Source: JBBIVP01 sp037439705 [NCBI: bacterium]
GTDB taxonomy: Bacteria > JBBIVP01
Length of the DNA stretch: 10,200 nucleotides
Assembly: GCA_037439705.1 (NCBI GenBank)
Contig: JBBIVP010000066.1
Location: forward strand, 1 to 10,200
Direction of reading: 5' to 3'
Positions 1-5,722 of the stretch are shown piece by piece (the first letter of the stretch is position 1; each line of letters opens with the position of its first letter). Under the pieces are notes generated by a model that was not told the origin of the DNA, searched no databases, and was given only the letters and a program-made list of their open reading frames with translations. Made by a program: the position numbers and the translations under genes.

Positions 1-129
1 ATAAGACAAATTTCCAGAAAAATCTAAAATTAAAGAAAATATATTTAGAGAGAGAACTATTCAGAAAATTTCTCTCCATCTTTCTCATACATTTAAATTA
101 TAAAAGAGAGAAAACAAAAGTTAAGCAAA
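1..129. other. AT-rich left edge, no gene recognised
   Basis: No ORF of useful length was seen on either strand. On the reverse strand a promoter-like pair can be read: TTAACT (complement of 119-124) and a perfect TATAAT (complement of 97-102), 16 bp apart. It points toward a reading frame of only 11 codons, so it may be chance in AT-rich DNA or may have lost its gene. A short inverted repeat (GAGAGAA at 50-56, TTCTCTC at 70-76) has no following T-run and does not look like a terminator. Confidence 0.2.
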
Positions 130-288
130 ATGACCCCCTCTTTTAGGTTAAGAGATAGTATCCATGGATGTAAGGTATGGAAAAGGAGATGGAAGAATGT
201 TTATGTTCCTGAAAATAAGGAGGCTCTTCATAAGATGATAAAGAAAATCGTTGAAATAGGGGGCTTCCCCCATCAGGATATCTTATGA
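130..288 (+). CDS. small unrecognised ORF, 52 residues
   Basis: An ATG-to-TGA frame encodes a basic 52-residue peptide with a Trp/Lys/Arg-rich middle (VWKRRWKNVYVPENKEAL, about residues 16-33) and the ending EIGGFPHQDIL. I do not recognise a family. There is no good ribosome binding site before the ATG, so it could be the tail of a larger decayed gene rather than a complete one. It lies 22 bases upstream of another small ORF that does have a strong ribosome binding site, and both sit left of a transposon-end-like motif. Remnant of a mobile or accessory gene is the best guess; a real peptide gene is possible but unsupported. Confidence 0.2.
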   Translation: MTPSFRLRDSIHGCKVWKRRWKNVYVPENKEALHKMIKKIVEIGGFPHQDIL

Positions 289-310
289 AAATGATAGAAG
301 GAGGAAGCCC
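261..310 (+). promoter_or_regulatory. possible Shine-Dalgarno-sequestering hairpin
   Basis: GGGCTTCC at 261-268 is the exact reverse complement of GGAAGCCC at 303-310, directly before the ATG at 311. The second arm overlaps the AGGAGG ribosome binding site at 299-304. The first arm can instead fold locally as GGGGG-CTT-CCCCC (259-271). Two mutually exclusive hairpins, one hiding a ribosome binding site, is the geometry of translational control. Only the pairing is seen; regulation is inference, and the downstream ORF is interrupted. Confidence 0.3.
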
Positions 311-541
311 ATGAAAGTAGCAACACTATATCCTTCCTATAAAGAACTTTACAAAAATGATCCGGTTTTTGCAAGGAAAATCCCTGTAGAAGAACATAGG
401 CATTGTTACCAGAGGAAAAGAGGTTGGAGATTTTAGTTAAAAGGGGTAAAATTGAATGAGAAAGGTTCTATTCTGGTGATAGAGAGTGCTTTGAAAGGAG
501 CTGGATTTAAAGATTTAAAAAAGTCAAAAGGTAAGACCTGA
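311..541 (+). pseudogene. unrecognised small gene interrupted by an in-frame TAG
   Basis: ATG at 311 is preceded by AGGAGG (299-304) at a 6-base spacing, good evidence of a true start. The frame runs 41 codons to TAG at 434-436, then stays open for 34 more codons and ends at TGA 539-541. The second part, ending LKKSKGKT, reads like a natural basic C-terminus. With the TAG read through, the product would be about 76 residues. I recognise no family. The end overlaps the repeat shared with the transposase relic at 5.2 kb, so this may be the tail of a related mobile-element gene. Alternatively the 41-residue ORF is complete and the rest is chance. Confidence 0.3.
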
Positions 542-558
542 CTCCCAAACAATTCTCT
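520..558 (+). repeat. transposon-end-like motif, diverged copy
   Basis: The stretch AAAGTCAAAAGGTAAGACC followed by TGACTCCCAAACAATTCTC aligns well with 5229-5269 and 5270-5291, where the same motif forms the tail of a transposase relic (AAAGTCAAAAAGCAAGACC, then GACC...ACAATTTTC). The part from 538 matches the second 5.2-kb copy at about 16 of 21 bases by eye. Both copies read in the same direction. The likely meaning is a second decayed copy of the same element, of which only the 3' end is recognisable here. Confidence 0.45.
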
Positions 559-581
559 CTTAACCCAAAAGAAAAAAACCC

Positions 582-610
582 TTGATTGAAAAGGAAATTG
601 CTGGTATATA
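582..610 (+). promoter_or_regulatory. sigma70-type promoter of the PurD operon
   Basis: TTGATT (582-587) and TATATA (605-610) are separated by exactly 17 bp. Transcription would begin near 617, giving a leader of about 30 bases that carries AGGAGGT at 634-640, just before the first gene of the operon. The match to the bacterial consensus, the spacing and the position agree. No operator palindrome or riboswitch-like structure was seen, and no PurR box was recognised. Confidence 0.6.
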
Positions 611-645
611 AAAAACAAACTTAAAAATTTAACAGGAGGTGTGAG

Positions 646-1326
646 ATGATGAGGGTAACTTATCATGGACATGCGTGCTGGACAGTAAGTTCAGAAACGC
701 ACAGTGTAATAATAGACCCATTTTTGACAGGAAATGAATTAGCGAAGATAAAACCATCGGATGTGAAAGGAATTTCAGCGGTTCTTGTAACCCACGGACA
801 CTTTGACCACATAGCAGATGCAGTAGAAATTGCCAGAGCGAACAACGCACCGGTTATATCCGTTTTTGAAGTTGTCAACTATGCAATGAAAAAGGGAGCA
901 CAGGGACATCCGATGCACATCGGTGGTGCTTATAACTTTCCATTTGGAAGGGTGAAACTAACAATAGCCCATCACGGCTCAACAACAGATGAGGGAGCAG
1001 CAGGAAACCCCTGTGGCATAATCCTCCAGATGGACGGAAAAACCCTCTATCATGCAGGAGATACAGGTCTGTTTTACGATATGAAACTCATTGGAGAAAT
1101 GAACAAAATTGATATAGCCCTTCTTCCCATAGGTGGAAATTTCACAATGGATATAGATGATGCGGTAAAGGCTGTTGAATTTCTGAAACCACAGGTTGCC
1201 ATTCCAATGCATTATGATACATTTCCTGTTATAAAGGCTGACCCATATAAATTTGTCAAAAAAGTGGAAAAACTCGGCGTAAAAGCAGTTGTCCTTAAAG
1301 TTGAGGAATCTTTTGAATTAAAGTAA
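646..1326 (+). CDS. UPF0173-type metal-dependent hydrolase (metallo-beta-lactamase fold)
   Basis: A 226-residue (or 225-residue) member of the UPF0173 family of metallo-beta-lactamase-fold hydrolases, cytoplasmic, with no signal peptide. Metal ligands are visible: HGHFDH at residues 50-55, the HHGS motif at 109-112, AGDTG at 137-141 and PMHY at 187-190. The opening YHGHACW and the early IIDPFLTGN are also typical. The fold binds two metal ions; the physiological substrate of this family is not established. AGGAGGT at 634-640 serves two tandem ATGs at 646 and 649. The second gives better spacing (8 bases) and the usual M-R/K-V-T start, so 649 may be the true start. It is the first gene of an operon with the unknown protein, PurD and the ThiS-like protein; its stop overlaps the next start as TAATG. 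Confidence 0.9.
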   Translation: MMRVTYHGHACWTVSSETHSVIIDPFLTGNELAKIKPSDVKGISAVLVTHGHFDHIADAVEIARANNAPVISVFEVVNYAMKKGAQGHPMHIGGAYNFPFGRVKLTIAHHGSTTDEGAAGNPCGIILQMDGKTLYHAGDTGLFYDMKLIGEMNKIDIALLPIGGNFTMDIDDAVKAVEFLKPQVAIPMHYDTFPVIKADPYKFVKKVEKLGVKAVVLKVEESFELK

Positions 1327-2396
1327 TGCCCCTTTTCAGAAAAACCCGTTTTTACCTTATATCCGAACCCTTAAGGGGCGTATTTCTCGCTTCATACCTC
1401 AAAGCCGGCGGAAGAGATGTCTCATACCCATCTCCTAATTTTTTCAAATCAAAAGACTCTGAAAAAATTCCTTTCTTCCCGCTGTTTCTGCCATCGCAAG
1501 AAGAAAAAGAAATTTCATTCAATCGTGTAAAACTTGAAGGATGCTTACAGGAAGGAGAAGAAAGATTTAGCATAGCCATCGGTGAAAGCATAAGGATAAG
1601 GGGTTTTGTAGAGGAAGAACTCATACTTGATGAATTTAAAAGGGAATTCGGAGAAAAGAGTTTCGTTGAAACCTGTTATTTCATCTGTAAAGAAATGAGA
1701 AATTTTTACACTCGGGGAAAAAAGGAAAAGGCAAGGGAAAAATGGGAAAATCTGAAAGAGTGGCTCGGAAAACTCAACGAGGAAGAAAAAAACATTATAA
1801 AAACCATCTTCACATCCTGGACATTCATCACGCACAAATTTGAGCAGAAAAAGGCAGAAGATGGAGCATTCCCGTTTCTCGCAGGTTTTCAAAAACTGAA
1901 ATACATCGGTTCTCCTGAAAAACTCTGGTCAAGAACAGTTAACCTCTTCAATTTTTACCAGTTAGAAAAACCATCATACTCCCAACTCGTTGAGCCATCA
2001 CAACTTCCGGATGAGGATAAAGGATTGTGCACAAGAAAGAAAATCTGGATTTTGAAATGCGAAACCTCAAAAATCCCGGAGGAAATGAAAAACCCGTTGA
2101 TATATAAAGAAAAACCCCTGAGTGAACCCATTTATGTGGAAATGCTACCATCTACCCCTGAAACCTCATCGTTCCTTCTCTTTTCAGATGTGAACTCCTC
2201 AGAAGAAATTTTGAAGAAGGCTATAAAAACCATTGCTCCTCTCCTTGATGAACCAATCAATTTATCCCCTATTGGTGAAGAGGACTTCTTTTACCTCTCA
2301 GATTTTGTTCCGAAAAAGGTAATTCCTCTTATACCCTCAGTTCCATCCCATATCTCAACAGACCTGCTCTTCATGGAAAAGGAGATTAAAAAATGA
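1326..2396 (+). CDS. unrecognised 356-residue protein in the PurD operon
   Basis: A complete frame that starts in the TAATG overlap with the upstream hydrolase gene and ends in an ATGA overlap with purD, so it is very likely translated with both. I do not recognise a family. It is soluble, with no signal peptide or membrane segment. Residues 100-160 are strongly charged and probably helical (many Lys/Glu), and residues 330-345 hold repeated Pro/Ser/Ile. The N-terminus (FYLISEPLRGVFLASYLKAGG, in two parts: FYLISEPLRGV, FLASYLKAGG, about 9-29) loosely recalls the first strand-helix of a flavoprotein Rossmann fold but lacks the GxGxxG glycines. I would not assign an oxidoreductase function from that. 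The coupling suggests a housekeeping or nucleotide-metabolism role only by association. Confidence 0.85.
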   Translation: MPLFRKTRFYLISEPLRGVFLASYLKAGGRDVSYPSPNFFKSKDSEKIPFFPLFLPSQEEKEISFNRVKLEGCLQEGEERFSIAIGESIRIRGFVEEELILDEFKREFGEKSFVETCYFICKEMRNFYTRGKKEKAREKWENLKEWLGKLNEEEKNIIKTIFTSWTFITHKFEQKKAEDGAFPFLAGFQKLKYIGSPEKLWSRTVNLFNFYQLEKPSYSQLVEPSQLPDEDKGLCTRKKIWILKCETSKIPEEMKNPLIYKEKPLSEPIYVEMLPSTPETSSFLLFSDVNSSEEILKKAIKTIAPLLDEPINLSPIGEEDFFYLSDFVPKKVIPLIPSVPSHISTDLLFMEKEIKK

Positions 2397-3673
2397 AGGT
2401 TCTTGTTGTTGGCGGTGGAGGAAGGGAACACGCCCTTGTCTGGGCATTGAAAAGGAGTAAGGATGTAAAAGAAGTTCTGTGTGCTCCCGGAAACGGAGGA
2501 ATTTCAAGAATAGCAAAAATTTTTCCGGATATAAAAAGTGAAGATATAAGTGGAATAAAAGAACTGGCAAAAAAAGAAAAGGTTGACCTCGTTGTAGTTG
2601 GTCCGGAAAATCCACTTGCTCTCGGAATAGCAGATGAACTGGAAAAAGAAAAAATTCCAGTCTTTGGACCATCAAAAGAAGCTTCCCTGCTTGAATCAAG
2701 CAAGGTCTTTTCAAAGACCTTCATGAAAAAATATGATATTCCCACTGCGGACTTCAGGGTTTTTGATGACCCGGTTTCTGCAATAAAGTTTGTTGAGGAA
2801 AAGGGAACTCCGATTGTCATAAAAGCAGATGGACTTGCTCAGGGAAAGGGCGTCTATGTGGCTCACACACTTGAATCAGCAGGTGAGGCAATTTCAGAAA
2901 TAATGGTGAAGAAAAAATTTGGAAGTTCAGGAAATAGAATTGTCATTGAAGAATACCTTGAGGGAGAAGAATTATCCTATATTGCCATAATAAGCGATGA
3001 GGTCATCATTCCTCTCCTCGCCTCGCAGGACCACAAAAGGTTGAACGACAATGATACCGGACCAAATACAGGAGGAATGGGGGCTTACGCACCTGTCCCT
3101 TTTGTATCAGAAAAACTTGAGAAAAAAATTATAAATAAGATATTCAAAAGGGTATTAAAAGGATTGAAGAAGGAAGGAATAAAATACAGAGGGGTTCTTT
3201 ATGCAGGACTTATGATAGTTAGGGATGAACCCTTTGTCCTTGAGTTCAATGTCAGGTTTGGAGACCCTGAAACTCAGCCTCTTATGCTTTTGATGAAAAG
3301 CGAACTCTTTCCCATCCTCTACAATTCAGCAACAGGAAACCTCAGGGAAGAAAAAATAGAATGGAAAGAAGGTTCCTCAATGTGTGTGGTAATGGCTTCT
3401 CAAGGATATCCGGGGGAATACAAAAAGGGCCTTGAGATAAATGGACTTGAGGAAGCGGAAAAAGAAGAGGATATTGTAGTCTTTCATGCAGGAACAGAAT
3501 TCAAAAATGGAAAATTCTACACAGCAGGTGGAAGGGTTCTTGGAGTGACAGGAACTGGAAAAGATTTGAAAGAAACTTATGAAAAAACCTATTCAGCAGT
3601 CAAAAAAATTACCTGGGAGGGATTTCATTACAGAAAGGATATAGGGATGAGGGGATTGAAATTTCTCTCATGA
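2393..3673 (+). CDS. purD: phosphoribosylamine--glycine ligase (GAR synthetase)
   Basis: Full-length 426-residue PurD. It joins phosphoribosylamine and glycine using ATP to make glycinamide ribonucleotide, the second step of purine synthesis, in the cytoplasm. Visible marks: the N-domain start MKVLVVGGGGREHAL (1-15), VVVGPENPLALGIADELE (67-84), the ATP-grasp strand VIKADGLAQGKGVYVA (142-157), EEYLEGEELS (186-195), the signature DHKRLNDNDTGPNTGGMGAY (213-232), the metal-binding FNVRFGDPETQPL (285-297), and the C-domain FHAGTEF and GRVLGVTGTG (380-389). GGAG at 2381-2384 lies 8 bases before the ATG, which overlaps the upstream stop as ATGA. The stop in turn overlaps the ThiS-like start as ATGA. 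No other pur genes are in the window, so the pathway is scattered or lies elsewhere. All expected motifs are present and it should be active. Confidence 0.98.
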   Translation: MKVLVVGGGGREHALVWALKRSKDVKEVLCAPGNGGISRIAKIFPDIKSEDISGIKELAKKEKVDLVVVGPENPLALGIADELEKEKIPVFGPSKEASLLESSKVFSKTFMKKYDIPTADFRVFDDPVSAIKFVEEKGTPIVIKADGLAQGKGVYVAHTLESAGEAISEIMVKKKFGSSGNRIVIEEYLEGEELSYIAIISDEVIIPLLASQDHKRLNDNDTGPNTGGMGAYAPVPFVSEKLEKKIINKIFKRVLKGLKKEGIKYRGVLYAGLMIVRDEPFVLEFNVRFGDPETQPLMLLMKSELFPILYNSATGNLREEKIEWKEGSSMCVVMASQGYPGEYKKGLEINGLEEAEKEEDIVVFHAGTEFKNGKFYTAGGRVLGVTGTGKDLKETYEKTYSAVKKITWEGFHYRKDIGMRGLKFLS

Positions 3674-3888
3674 AGGTCTTTTTCAGAGGAAAAGTTTACG
3701 AATTCAACGAAAGAATGAAGGTTAAGGATTTGTTGAAAAAACTCGGGCTTCTTCCAGAATATGTTCTTGTTTTAAAAAAGGACTCACAGAATAGTGAGCA
3801 TAAAATCCTCGTTGAGGAAGACTACCTTGAAAAAGAGGATGAGGTTGAAATCCTGAGCGCCATATCAGGAGGTAAAAAAATCCTATGA
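3670..3888 (+). CDS. ThiS/MoaD-like ubiquitin-fold sulfur carrier
   Basis: A 72-residue protein starting with the beta-hairpin MKVFFRGKVYEF, followed by a helix (VKDLLKKLGLLPEYVLVLKK in part, 18-37) and an acidic DYLEKEDEVEIL segment, then AISGG. This is the usual ThiS/MoaD order: V-KDLL-KKLGL, the LVLKK strand, ED-VEIL, SGG. In the family, a terminal Gly-Gly is adenylated and thiocarboxylated to deliver sulfur for thiamine, molybdopterin or tRNA thiolation. Here GG is at 67-68 and four residues, KKIL, follow before the stop, so a protease would have to trim it or the protein is not used that way. The ATG overlaps the purD stop as ATGA. No activating E1-like enzyme, ThiG, MoaE or thiolation enzyme is in the window. 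Which pathway it feeds cannot be told. Confidence 0.8.
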   Translation: MKVFFRGKVYEFNERMKVKDLLKKLGLLPEYVLVLKKDSQNSEHKILVEEDYLEKEDEVEILSAISGGKKIL

Positions 3889-5037
3889 AATTAATCCGAT
3901 GAGGAAATCTCTGAGATTTTCAGCCCGAACGCTTTCCGCCCATCTTTTTCCCTCCTCTCCCATCTTCCTTCTTATCTCATCGTTTTTTAAAAGAAAAAGA
4001 ACCTTTTCTGCTATCTCCTCCGGATTTCTTGGGTCAACAATAAAACCGGTCTTCCCATCAATTATTGCATCCCTGCATCCACCCTCACCACCTATTACAG
4101 GCTTTCCGAAGTAATTAGCCTCAAGAAACACAAGTCCGAATCCCTCTCCGAAAATCCCCCTTTCATTCTCCTCAACCCTTGATGGCATAACAAAAACCTC
4201 ACATATTGAATAATAAAGAGATAACTCCTCGTCCGAAACCCTGCCAGTAAATATAACGCTATCCTTTAAACCCATAGAATCAGCCATCCTCTCGTATTCC
4301 TTTCTGAAATCTCCTTCGCCCACGATAACATAAACTGCATCTGGAAACTTTTCCTTTATAATCCGCATCGCCTCAATTGTCTTATCTATTCCCTTGTATC
4401 TCTGAAGTTTAGTAAGCCTTGCCACGGTTAAAATTATCTTTTTACCATCCCAGGCTTTTAACAACTCTTCCACCTTTTCCCCTGATGGCTCTTTAATCTC
4501 CGGAAGGGGAAGTCTTATCCTTTTTATCTTCTCAGGATTTACAATTTTTTTTAAATAATCCTCTGTCCACCTGCTTATTGCGAGAACAGAATCAGCCCCT
4601 TTAAGAACCCTTTTTATAATCCAGAGCCTCCCCTTATCCATAATTTCAATTGCGTATGTCCACTGAATATATGGAATGCCAAGAATTTTTTTGACAATAA
4701 GGGCTGGAATTCCTGAAAGTATGTGCCCCGAATGAACAATCACCCTCCTTCCACGAAGTTTCCATTTTGTTGTTTCAAAAATGAGAAGGAAAAAAGAAGA
4801 GATTAAGAATATGAGATTTCTTAATTTCTTATTTCTTAAACGAAAGAGCCTTCCTGTTCTTTTTATTTTGTATTTTTGAACAGAATCAAATTCCTTTGCA
4901 CCTTCTGTATCCGGCGCTATTACGATGAGGGATTCCTCTGGAAATTTCCCGTAAACATCTCCCAAACACCTCTGTATCCCTCCTCTCTCAGGAGGAAAAT
5001 CGGTGGTAATAAGAATAAAAACGGGCAATTTTTTCAT
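3883..5037 (-). CDS. GT4 family glycosyltransferase
   Basis: A complete 384-residue GT-B fold, retaining glycosyltransferase of family GT4. N-domain: TTDFPPERGGIQRCLGDVY (11-29) with the glycine-rich loop. Acceptor-side helix and hydrophobic stretch NLIFLISSFFLLIF (74-87), probably membrane-associating. C-domain: ILTVARL (202-208), VIVGEGDFR (237-245), FTGRVSDEEL (263-272), and the E-x7-E nucleotide-sugar motif EGFGLVFLE (298-306), then DGKTGFIVDP. The donor and acceptor cannot be told; a PimB/WbpY-like mannosyl- or other hexosyltransferase of cell-envelope glycan is plausible. No Shine-Dalgarno is seen before the ATG (AT-only run), so it may be leaderless or weakly translated. Its 3' end overlaps the ThiS-like gene convergently by 6 bases, leaving no room for a conventional terminator between them. 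Unlike the glycan genes to its right it is undamaged. Confidence 0.93.
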   Translation of the reverse strand: MKKLPVFILITTDFPPERGGIQRCLGDVYGKFPEESLIVIAPDTEGAKEFDSVQKYKIKRTGRLFRLRNKKLRNLIFLISSFFLLIFETTKWKLRGRRVIVHSGHILSGIPALIVKKILGIPYIQWTYAIEIMDKGRLWIIKRVLKGADSVLAISRWTEDYLKKIVNPEKIKRIRLPLPEIKEPSGEKVEELLKAWDGKKIILTVARLTKLQRYKGIDKTIEAMRIIKEKFPDAVYVIVGEGDFRKEYERMADSMGLKDSVIFTGRVSDEELSLYYSICEVFVMPSRVEENERGIFGEGFGLVFLEANYFGKPVIGGEGGCRDAIIDGKTGFIVDPRNPEEIAEKVLFLLKNDEIRRKMGEEGKRWAESVRAENLRDFLIGLIS

Positions 5038-5132
5038 TTTTTATTTTTATGGAATTTCTGCTTTGAAAGCAACCTGTTTAAAGAGATAATTTTCTGAAAA
5101 GGCAAAGAGGCTTTTGAAATATGAGCAAGTAA

Positions 5133-5273
5133 TATGATGCTGTTATTAAATATGGATATACCCGGAGCGAAGTGGCTCGGGCAGTTGGAATTCATTATTC
5201 CCGAGTAAGCAAAATTTTAAACCAAACAAAAAGTCAAAAAGCAAGACCGACCGCAAAACAATTTTCATTCTGA
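5133..5273 (+). pseudogene. C-terminal helix-turn-helix relic of an IS200/RAYT-like transposase
   Basis: The frame reads YDAVIKYGYTRSEVARAVG and then IHYSRVSKILNQTKSQKARP, ending at TGA 5271-5273. The pattern YGY-x-x-x-E-(I/V)-A-x-x-(V/L)-G-(V/I)-HYS-x-VS-(K/R) is the DnaA/TrpR-like helix-turn-helix at the C-terminus of many REP-associated (Y1) transposases. A stop (TAA 5130-5132) lies just upstream, and I found no catalytic HUH domain or tyrosine in the preceding bases, which are non-coding or belong to the reverse GT4 gene. The rest of the gene has been lost. The tail continues into the end motif repeated at 5247-5292. Confidence 0.7.
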
Positions 5274-5292
5274 CCCCAACACAATTTTCAGA
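5247..5292 (+). repeat. tandem 23-bp transposon-end motif
   Basis: Two direct copies abut: 5247-5269 (CCGACCGCAAAACAATTTTC plus ATT) and 5270-5292 (CTGACCCCAACACAATTTTC plus AGA). They agree at 18 of 23 positions. A third, diverged copy occurs at 538-558. The second copy runs straight into the stop codon of the reverse flippase fragment (5288-5290), so the element's end marks the border between the relic and the polysaccharide block. Confidence 0.55.
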
Positions 5293-5722
5293 TAGATATA
5301 CCTTTCCCTGTAACCTTTCTTAATATCACTTTTATTATCTCCATATCCTCACTGGATTTTGCGAAAGTCAGGAAAATTATAATAAAGGAAACAACAAACA
5401 TTAATGTGCGAAAGAGAAATGATGCGGAATGGGGTAAGCTGAAAGGAATTAACAAGGAGATTATAAATGTCATCACCTTTCTGAAATAAAACTTATCAAA
5501 AGGATGGAGTTTGAAAATCCTCCACACATGAAATTGTATCAAAATTGTCACCACTGCCCACCATACCGCAGTAGCAATCCCCGCACCTGTTATCCCCATG
5601 TCTGGAATAAGAACAAGGTTCAATAGAATGCTCAGGATGAGCCCGATAATAAGGTCAATGAGATAAAGAATGTGATAACCTCCCATTACAAGAACCCATC
5701 CTGACTCACTGGCGCCCGCATT
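5288..5722 (-). pseudogene. C-terminal fragment of a Wzx-like polysaccharide flippase
   Basis: About 145 codons of the C-terminal part of a polysaccharide export (MATE/MVF superfamily) membrane protein, which moves lipid-linked glycan units across the inner membrane. Visible: GWVLVMGGYHILYLIDLIIG (the 'vMtG...y..i' segment before a membrane helix), LLNLVLIPDMGITGAGIATA (the highly conserved loop between helices), HPFDKFYF, and two more hydrophobic segments. The native stop TGA is kept (5288-5290). Full-length relatives have more than 400 residues and 12-14 helices; only about four helices remain here. Recognisable similarity begins at the Asn-Ala-Gly-Ala codons (5722 going down). The frame extends to an ATG at 5755, but those 11 codons are antisense to the carbamoyltransferase start and do not fit the family. 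It is therefore 5'-truncated at a rearrangement. Confidence 0.8.

Noticed and set aside
433-672. Reverse-strand ORFs over the operon promoter and the hydrolase gene
   Set aside because: They are shadows of the forward genes or AT-rich spacer, with Phe/Ser/Leu-rich translations and no ribosome binding sites.
2355-2820. Two long reverse-strand ORFs over the start of purD
   Set aside because: The forward frame is unmistakably PurD, and the reverse translations are low-complexity Phe/Ser-rich shadows.
5161-5205. Hairpin-like repeats CCCGGAGC / GCTCGGG and CTCGGG / CCCGAG
   Set aside because: They lie inside the helix-turn-helix codons of the transposase relic and have loops and a bulge; there is no T-run. 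Best explained by coding sequence.
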